Shown in pieces: positions 55,900 through 64,000 of a DNA stretch of 64,000 nucleotides (the stretch's first letter is position 1; the number at the start of each line of letters is the position of its first letter). The translations under genes were made by a program, and so were the position numbers. The notes under the pieces are model-generated. The model was not told the DNA's origin and searched no databases. It worked only from the letters and a program-made list of their open reading frames with translations. Source of the DNA: Rhodeus uyekii (Eukaryota > Chordata > Actinopteri > Cypriniformes > Acheilognathidae). The stretch spans positions 675,001 to 739,000 of the forward strand of contig JAWRVZ010000140.1 in assembly GCA_037043235.1 (NCBI GenBank). Direction: 5' to 3'.

Positions 55900-56316
55900 A
55901 AAATCTTTAGGCTTCCACAGACATTTTCATTTTATTTTCATTTTTTGTGGGTATTTCAATCAGACCAAAACAGTTTGGCTATATACATTCTTCACAATAT
56001 TATTTATGATTTTCTGCAGAACAAAGAAAGGCATGAAAAAATGAAAATAGAGTGAGTACATGTAAACTATAGACAATATATTAAATTATTATTATTATTG
56101 CCAGGTACTGGCTGTAAGTGTAATTGAATCAAAAGTAATTGATTCATTCATTAATTTGATTAATTCAAATGACTGATTCATTGAGGAAGGAAGTGAAAGT
56201 GTGTGTGACTTGATGTGGTGCTGCAAAGTATCACGAGAGCTATTTGAAAGCATGTAAGCAGCCATTTGCTGTCTAATTGGTTTCACTGCTCTTTAAATTG
56301 GCTTTCATAAAACCGA
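55900..56316. other. AT-rich non-coding DNA
   Basis: No gene recognised. Confidence 0.4.
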
Positions 56317-56547
56317 TGGCCTAATCAAAGTCCTGACCTGAATCCTTTTGAGATCCTGTGGTATGACCTTAAAAAGGCAATTCATGCTCGAAAACCCTCC
56401 AGTCTGGCTGAATTACAACAATTCTGCAGAGATGAGTGGGCAAGTATTCCTCCAAAGCGTTGTAAAAGACTCATTGCAAGTAATCGCAAATGCCTGATTG
56501 CAGTTGTTGCTAAGAAGTCCAACCAGTTATTGGGTTTAGGGGGCTAG
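56317..56547 (+). pseudogene. Tc1-like transposase C-terminus
   Basis: 76 open codons and a natural stop, with no ATG. The peptide starts WPNQSPDLNPFEILW, the conserved region around the last part of the Tc1/mariner DDE catalytic core, and continues YDLKKAIHARKPSSLAELQQ. The remaining about 75 percent of the transposase is missing. Sequence to about 56720 (cactttttcacacagggcca) is its 3' flank and probable inverted repeat. Inactive fragment. Confidence 0.85.
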
Positions 56548-58795
56548 CACTTTTTCACACAGGGCCATGTTGGTTTGGATTTAGTTTTCCCTTAATATTA
56601 ACAACCTTCATTTAAAAGCTGCATTTTGTGTTTACTTGTGTAACATAGTAGTTAATATACCTAACACCTAATATAAAGAGTGACCTAATAATACTTGTGC
56701 AATGACCTTCAGTGTACAGATCAGGGTACAACATATTCAAATATCTTATGAAACCTTTTCATATTTCCAGCATTTTCAGAAGCGAAGTCTTCATCATTTT
56801 TGCTGTTGTTCTTTTTCTCTGTTTTTATTGTGTTGCATGATTTTTTAGCCAAACATGGATCTCTGGATATTCTTGAACATGTCACTAAAGTGCACAATTA
56901 GTATGTATTGTCAAAAGCTTTTATCAGTTTTGATTTGTTTGCCCATATATGTACTGTCCTAAATTCACTGTAAGTGCTTGCTTTGGTCGTGTTTCACCTA
57001 GCCTGGAGTCATCGCAGTCCAGGGTTGCCAGTTAGTGTGTTTGTGTGTTTGTGTGTATGTGAGTGTGTGAGAGAGAGGGAGAGTGAGCGGAAGATAGAGC
57101 ATGAGATCTAGAATAGGTGCCAAGTGGGTGTGTTGAAATATTTATGTCCAAGTTCTCGCTTGGGAAAACGAGAAGTGAATCCTCCTAGCATGTTTTACAT
57201 GACCCAAAGGAAAAAATTCAGGAGCACATTATTGTTTGCATTTGTATGTATAAATGCTTAGATTTTCAAAGCACCTGGGGGTTTAAAAAGTCCCTGGATA
57301 AACAGTTGAATTCAAACAGTCCCTGGAATTCATGAACATCATAAAAATACCCCCAAATTATATATACCGAGATATATATCCCTCCTTTCACACTGCAAAT
57401 AGGTACTGCATGCGGTACTGCTGTTGTGTTAAATCATGACAGAAAGATACCATCTGCCCTTCACACACTACAACTCAACGTGCCGCCCTTCAATTATTGG
57501 CAATCAATGTCCATTGTCCTCCCATCTGTTTAAAGTGAAGACTGTGTTTTCTTCAGTTTATCTGCTCATAAATTGGAGACTTTTGGTCATGCTGTGGGTG
57601 AAGCCATGGTCCTTTATGAAGCAATAGTATATTTATGACATATTCTAGGCCCCCCCGGATAACACAAACATTTTTTTTTTCCGTTGTTTTGATCCACATC
57701 CAATACTATACTTTAGTTGTTTTCTTACTAAATTTACTATCAACAGGAATAGATTTTATGTAAATATATTTATATTTTATTTGACCATAAATGCTGGTCA
57801 GGACATTCAGCAGCACAATTTAACTATACTGAAAACATAATATAGAAGTAATTAGTGTCCTACCTAAGTGGGTCAAACAATAATTCTAAAGTTAATCTAA
57901 TTGTGTTTCATATAAATAATACATTTTCATTTAATTGCATTTGACAAGTATTTGTTTTTGTTCCAAAATGAGCTGAAAAAAATACATTTATATTTATTAT
58001 TTCCTGTGTTGTTCTAAATCTGTTTAATTTCTTAAGTGAATCACAAACAAGGACATTTTCAGTTGTGTCAGTTGCTTTTTTTAAATCCGTAAAATGAATG
58101 CAAACTGAAGCTAAATCAAGCTTCTAAAAACACCATAAAGTAGCATAGAGCTTAAATTCTGAAGGTCATTAAGTTCACATTCTGAAATACAGGGTGACAT
58201 ATTGTGAAACTATCTTATGTATTCTTTTGTGAGGAATAAACTAAAAAGACTCAGTGAACATGGATTTCACTGTCAGATTCTCAACTTTTTAGTGTCTGTT
58301 CCTCTCGTTAATATTATTTAATCCAACAGTGTGCAACAGTACATTGGGAGAATGACAGTCATGCTTCATACAACATCAGGAAGCTTTGCGGGTAAAATTT
58401 TGACCCAGATGCATATTTTTCCCAGGCTGTGCAAACAACATACTAAAGCATTCTTATGTCCTCACTCTTTTCTAAAGGTTTAGATGTTCTTTACTCACTT
58501 TGGCTCTATGATTGATGATTGAGATGCATGAAGCTAGTTCACTCAACACATTTATACTAAAGGTCAGAAAGGTGATAAAATAACCTGGAGAATTGCACAC
58601 ACACATAAATATATGTATTTATTTATTAAGTTATGTGTATAGAACTGAAATATATAGGGTGTGAACACCACTTTGTTGTTGTTGCAGAATTGCAGACAAC
58701 AGGTTAATAGATCACAAGAGTAATATTGATAGCAACGAGTAATAAAGTATGTAAATGCATTTTTATAACAAAATATATTATTTTCTTGTGGAGAG

Positions 58796-58798
<3 letters not shown>
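56548..58798. other. AT-rich non-coding DNA
   Basis: The first about 170 bp is the Tc1 flank. The rest is unrecognised, with short chance ORFs. Confidence 0.4.

Positions 58799-58858
<60 letters not shown>
58799..58858. repeat. (AT)n microsatellite
   Basis: About 30 AT units. Confidence 0.95.
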
Positions 58859-58861
<3 letters not shown>

Positions 58862-59079
58862 ATCAAGATATATTTAAAACCATTAGAAGAAAAAAAACAA
58901 TAGAACAAGCATACTAATTAGGTAATCAGTTATAAAGAGTATTTAAATAAACATAATAAAACAGAGTCAAATGAATTATAAAAAACAGAGATATAATATT
59001 TTCCTATGCATTTGTTAGGTTACATAGTCAATGGCCATTTATGCACACTGGCATGTGAGATTTGCATTGTGTGCTCCGC

Positions 59080-59260
59080 CCTATGAAGTGGATATATAAG
59101 GAGAGCGTATATGGTCGCACATTCAGTTTTTTGCTGAGGAGCCAAGCCAGTAGCTCAGCCTCTGAGTACAGCTATTGTGGTGACAGGACATAATGTCCCA
59201 GTTCCATCCTTCAGGGAACGGAGGTTAGAGTAGTAACCTAGACGTTCCCTATCAGTCAGT
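59080..59260 (+). mobile_element. DIRS-terminus-like or ICR-like fragment
   Basis: A TATA-like gatatataagg near 59090 is followed about 110 bp later by a palindromic block, 59201-59249, reading gttccatccttcagggaacg then ggttagagtagtaacc and gacgttccc. The layout matches the hairpin-rich DIRS tips (gttccc/gggaac, ggttac/gtaacc, gacgtt). No coding region is next to it. It may belong to a different DIRS family. Confidence 0.45.
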
Positions 59261-62200
59261 CATGTTTCCAGTGCCCTGCATGAGCACCTGATCCCCCCTC
59301 ACCGTTTGGGAAGAGGATGCGAAAATCCTGGGGAATGCAGGGAAAGTCAATCCCTGCTGTGTTTTGTGACCCACTCAGTGAGATTTGGATAACACTGGGA
59401 AAACAAAACCTAAGAGGGGATGCTACGGGGGGCACGTCCCTCCCGCAGGGAGGTATCATGTGGAATTTATCCATATGGACTGGCCATCTGGGCAGTGCTA
59501 CATATGGATGGTCTCTGTAGTAGATCAAGCCTATTTAGGGTGAAGTCAATAATATGCAGAGACAGCAGTGCTCTGCCAAGACACAGTGGGGCACCGAGGT
59601 GAAATTCAGGTACCTAAACTGGAGAGAGGTCTGAGTGTGTGATGTGACACTTTCCTGACTCCACAGTTGGGTAGAGGGTGCATGAGGAGGCATAACTTTG
59701 AATGTCTGAACACTGAAACGAAATGAACTCCATGCTCTGCTCACAAAAGTTCAACTTTCATGTATAGACACTTACAGCTCGAGCAAACCTGGGATTGACA
59801 TGATGATGGAAGAACCAGTACTCTGTCACCAGACCGAAAGGACAGAAACCTGACACAAAAGTATCCATAATGTATGTTTTGAACTATCGTGCCAGTCAGC
59901 TGGAGTGTTGATGGTCACCAACAGAGATGATGACTCCTGTCTCTTTGATCATATAATGTAATACTGTACATTTCCCATAACCCACTGACTGCATTTCCCA
60001 TATCCCACTGCCTCATTATGCTACAGTACTTTCAGCTATCTGATGACCTGTCTAACTCTGCCATCATAATCCCTAGGTTTTCAGTCTTTGCAATGTCTTG
60101 TATGTGTAAACACTGTATTTCTGAGCAGTCTCTACAGTTTCCCATGTAATAGTTCTATATGTTAACCCAGATTTTTATGTCTGCACAGTTCTGTTTTTTG
60201 TTTTTGTCCGATTATCTGCATTGTGTTCTGAGTTATTGTCTGTTTAATAGATTATGATTCTGGATTTCCCCAATGAAAGCTGCATTTTGATCTTCGGCCA
60301 AGTCTTGAAGCAATTTGTGAGATGTCAGATGACATTCATAAAATAAAGTTTTCATAAAATAATGATTATTAGCAAAAAATTCTTAAAAATTCTAAATTCT
60401 TAGATTCTTTTTTTATGAGAATATATACTTTTGAACACAAAGAAAGTTAGATTTATGTTTCTCTAATTGTTTGGTTTATAATAAATAAAGAAAACTTTGA
60501 ATAACCTTAATGTTTACTGTGTTGTAGTTTGTTTTTTAAATTTGGATAATATTTTTTGTTAAATATACTGTATGGATAAAACATTACAAAAAAGGATAAA
60601 ACCACAATAATTTCAGAACTTTCAAATGAAATTTCTGTTCAGAATAAATGTTTATTTAATTTATTTATTTCCTATGGAGAGTGCAACTATGTTTTTGAAA
60701 AACTAAATACATTAGGTTTAAATTTGAAATCCATGTTTTTTGATTATATATAGAAGTATCAAAGTTAATTTAAAAAATGACAGTCATTTTCACTTTTTTC
60801 ATAATAAATTATGTGATCTGCAAATATTTTATTTTATTACAGTAGATTAATGATGACTATTTTCTTATATGCTGTGAGTGCTTTTTGGAGGCTCTGAAAG
60901 GTCACACAACATTTATAAGTTAAGGTGATTGCCTCAAAACACCCTGACTGCAAAACTGAGCACCCATGTGCAAAATATTTCAAATCGTCTACTTCCCCAG
61001 TGTTTTGCTCTAGCAAACCAACTTTCTTTGAGAACAATAGGAATGCTAACGGATTGAATTCTCACAGTATTATAAACCTCCTTTGAAATCCTCAGTGGCT
61101 CTTTCCTTCATCCATTTCTCTCTCAGTATCCTCAGACTCTCTTCATAATGCCTGTCAATTAAAGTGGCACAAGGAAAGCACTTTAGTACGTACTAACAGT
61201 AATGCTATCCTCCTAAAATTGGTTAAAAATACAAGCTGACCTGCACTCAAGCAAGGGCTATAGTGGTAATGTAATAGGTAAACCAGAAGACATAGGAGCA
61301 CAAATCGCTACGACAATATTAATAAATGTGAGAACACTCACTGCTGTTGAAAGCCGGTCACACTCCTAGTATTAATGGTGTTCCTGCACTGCACATCTCA
61401 TGAATTATAGACCTTTTCATGAAAATCAATGAACTTGGGCCAGATCACACATGCGTTTCACAGCATGCACTCTTGAACTGGATGGGACAGCCAGCAGTAA
61501 AATTGTGCCTTCCTCAGCACTAATATGGCACCGACCCCCATGTACCTATTGTATGTGCGTATACTCAAGACAGAATAAGAGATATTGAACCTCCTCAAAC
61601 TGGAATAGTCTTCATTCTCATTTGGCCCATGTATCACTCTCTCGCTCTGTGTGTGTGTCTGCGTTACTAATACTGCCTAAATGAATGCGTTATCAAAACA
61701 GGTCTAGCTTTCCAAAAATCATGCATGACTGTGAGGTACATGTTTATAGAAACTCAGAAATTGAATTCTGCAGAAGTCACTTATTTTCATCTGGAGCATA
61801 AGCTTATAATATTGCTTCTTCAATATCGAGGTGCTTTTTCTTTTCAAACACCCCCAATTCTACTAAAGATTGACGTGAGGCTCAAACGACCAGTGCAGAA
61901 TATTGGCTCTCCTTCAGTATAAGACTTTTTTACATTTAAAGACAACTCTATCATCTTGACAGTTAAATTAGGGGAGGTAAATCCCCTTCAAATCAATAAA
62001 TTGATGCTGCAGCTAATATATTTTCTGGACCCGTGACTGTATGGACTGTTGAAGCCTTCAGGCGAGTCGGCAGAAACCTTCACATGACTAATAGGGCCAT
62101 TCAGCGTGGCACAATGTGCCAGTGCTCAGGGAGTGGAACGGGTAATTGGCAAACAGTATTAATGTTATCAGCATTAGCTGTGATAGGAGCAGAGGTGGCA

Positions 62201-63702
62201 TGTAATTATGGCCTGCCATAAGGCTACATCTACTTAAGAGCCAACCTTTTACTGCTGTTAAGATTGCATGTGTTGTTTGGAATACTATTAAAGGACCACT
62301 ATTTAAACGTGAAGTTCATGAACTGATAAGTTCGAGTCGACTGGCCTTCTGTAGTTTATAAGCGAGACTTGCAATGACTACCTTAAGATACCTTAAAAAT
62401 ATTTGCTTTACTTAATTGAACCCATACAATTAACATTGTTGGTATAAATTATTGTATTTTGCTGGATTCAGCTAAATTAATTTATTTTTATTTTTTTACT
62501 TGAATAAAACCTTTTTTTTTTCAGTGAATGAACTCTGAACAATGACAGAAAATTGAATTTTAACATGACATATTACATGTTGTAACGTTACAGGCTAAGG
62601 AAGATTAAGGAAGACTAAGGAACCAGTTACTGTATTTAATAAAAACAAAACAAAAGAGTGATATCCCAAAAAAAAAGGTAAATGATACAAAGTGCTTAAA
62701 TACAACCGACACCAGACACTAACTGTATTTACATAGAACATGATAATCCATTATAAACTAGAAGCACAGTCAGAATTTAAAAAGTCATATGTAACAACGT
62801 CAATCGGATTGAATTGGACTAATAATATTAATATTTCATTCAGATTGTAAGGGATGCTTTAAAGCTTGTCTTATCCGATTGAGATGACATGTACCAGGAG
62901 CTATTCAATCCGCTTTGAGCAAGATTCAAACTGAGAAGTGGACACGTCAACAATGACGCTAAAAACCACAGACTCTAAAGCAGTCGCAAGCGTGCCTCTT
63001 GAGACCCAGGAAGTGATTATTATATGCGCAGCTCTTACTGGCCTGAGGAAGCAGGTCCTCAGGGGAATTCTCCAGGGAGTGTCTTTTGAGAGGAGCATGA
63101 ATTCTGGGAACCAGAACAGGATGGGTCAATAAGGTGAAATCATCAAAGCCTGCTCCTTGTCCTCCTTGACCTTGTCCAGTGTCTGTGTGAGCAGGCTCAC
63201 TGTGGGAAATGCATACCTGTGTGTGCGCCAGTGCATCCATGCCAAAGTTTCACTTTAGTCAGGTAATGAAACATCTGCCAGTGTGATATCTCAGAGGTCG
63301 CAAACAGGTCAACTTCCCGAGTAATCCCGAAGCGTTCCCAAATGCGCTGTTGTGATAGCTTGTTGGCTGTACAAAAAAAGTTTCAGTGGAAACACTGTCC
63401 TGATCTTGAGTGAATTCAAGCAGTTCAGCACAGACTGGGCCCAGTCCAACTCCATGGGGCTATTACAGATATAAGGTGTAGATAACAAACCCTTAACCCC
63501 TTTGATGCGTACGATCACACCGGTGCGCTCAGAACGTCCAGTGCGTCATGTGATCAACTTCAAAATTCAAACATGTTTTAGAACGATATCTGGCGTTGAT
63601 CCAGAGACGGACACGCTCAGAGCTTGGCATATATTAAAACTATTCAGTGTTTTCAACCACATAAGGTTGATGTTAGATTTCAAACATTTAAATACTCATA
63701 AG
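59261..63702. other. Non-coding DNA
   Basis: No gene supported. 59260-59620 looks repeat-derived (ggcacgtccctcccgcaggg; atatggactggccatctggg) but is not classified. 62030-62240 and 62900-63130 are complex blocks. The 64-codon frame at 62938-63132 opens on GTG and has no recognisable domain. Confidence 0.35.
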
Positions 63703-64000
63703 TACAGTGGTACCTCGGTTTACGAGCGACTTGGTATACGAGAAAATCGGTGTACGTGCATGGATTGTTGAATCGGTGTACGAGCATTGTATCGGAGTGC
63801 GAGCAAATTTTTCCCTCACCCACGCGCTTTTTTGTCCTAACGCTCTGCATCTTCACGGGCAATTTTACTGGAAATATCCTAATGACAGCCTCTCATAAGT
63901 CCCGCAGTTCCAAACCCTTTATCACCCCTTAAAGCATTCATTCTCTCAGACTTGCTCTGATGGCTGCATCAATCCCCACAGTGATACTTTTAGAAGTGAT
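63703..64000 (+). mobile_element. pogo/Tigger-type DNA transposon, left end, runs off window
   Basis: Begins TACAGTGGTACCTCGGTTTA then cgagcgacttgg, the usual terminus of pogo/Tigger elements, with repeated tgtacgagc-like words. No transposase is readable before the window ends. Confidence 0.65.

Noticed and set aside
62938..63132. 64-codon ORF as an exon
   Set aside because: Opens on GTG, no recognised domain, no clear splice sites around it.

Overview
This 64 kb window reads as teleost fish nuclear DNA, most likely a cyprinid or other ostariophysan. The background is AT-rich and full of (AT)n, (GT)n and (GATA)n arrays, tRNA-derived SINEs, hAT, Tc1, pogo/Tigger and PIF/Harbinger relics, an L2-like LINE tail and several teleost-type MITEs. 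No bacterial, viral or organellar gene is visible, and I found no host protein-coding exon that I can support.

The main content is two nearly identical, essentially full-length DIRS1-type tyrosine-recombinase retrotransposons on the + strand, copy 1 at 170-5328 and copy 2 at 35865-41028. Each has 169 bp inverted terminal repeats, an internal complementary region (ICR) that is the reverse complement of both outer tips, and three ORFs: a Gag-like ORF1 with Cys pairs, an ORF2 with reverse transcriptase, RNase H and a methyltransferase-like domain, and an ORF3 tyrosine recombinase overlapping the end of ORF2. There is no LTR, no DDE integrase and no target-site duplication. Both copies start and end on GTT, and the ICR holds a single AAC at the joint, which fits recombination of a circular intermediate into a GTT-containing target. 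In outline, ORF1 packages the RNA, ORF2 copies it using the ICR to complete the ends, and ORF3 inserts the circle.

I found nine substitutions between the copies over about 5.16 kb, plus one unusual change: an 18 bp segment near the ORF1 start is inverted between 7 bp inverted repeats. An old relic at 25.7 kb shows that the copy 2 orientation is ancestral. In copy 1 the inversion, with a 5 bp loss, puts a stop codon 17 codons after the first ATG of ORF1. Copy 2 instead carries Leu-to-Arg next to the last RNase H aspartate. Each copy therefore carries its own possible lesion.

Older DIRS-related relics lie at 9.8-11.0 kb (minus strand), 16.4-17.8, 21.0-22.6, 25.5-27.8 and 42.5-42.8 kb, with a terminus-like fragment at 59.1-59.3 kb. 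A TGACGTCA palindrome persists in the ends of several of them. Other elements are a hAT MITE with a perfect 8 bp duplication (53765-54179), a Harbinger with inverted termini (49817-51490), a repeat family with a terminal stem-loop (13.5, 48.7-49.4 and 55.1-55.9 kb), nested MITEs at 14.0-14.8 and 24.4-25.1 kb, and a Tc1 transposase tail (56317-56547). The rest is AT-rich non-coding DNA with a few compositionally complex blocks that could be conserved non-coding elements.
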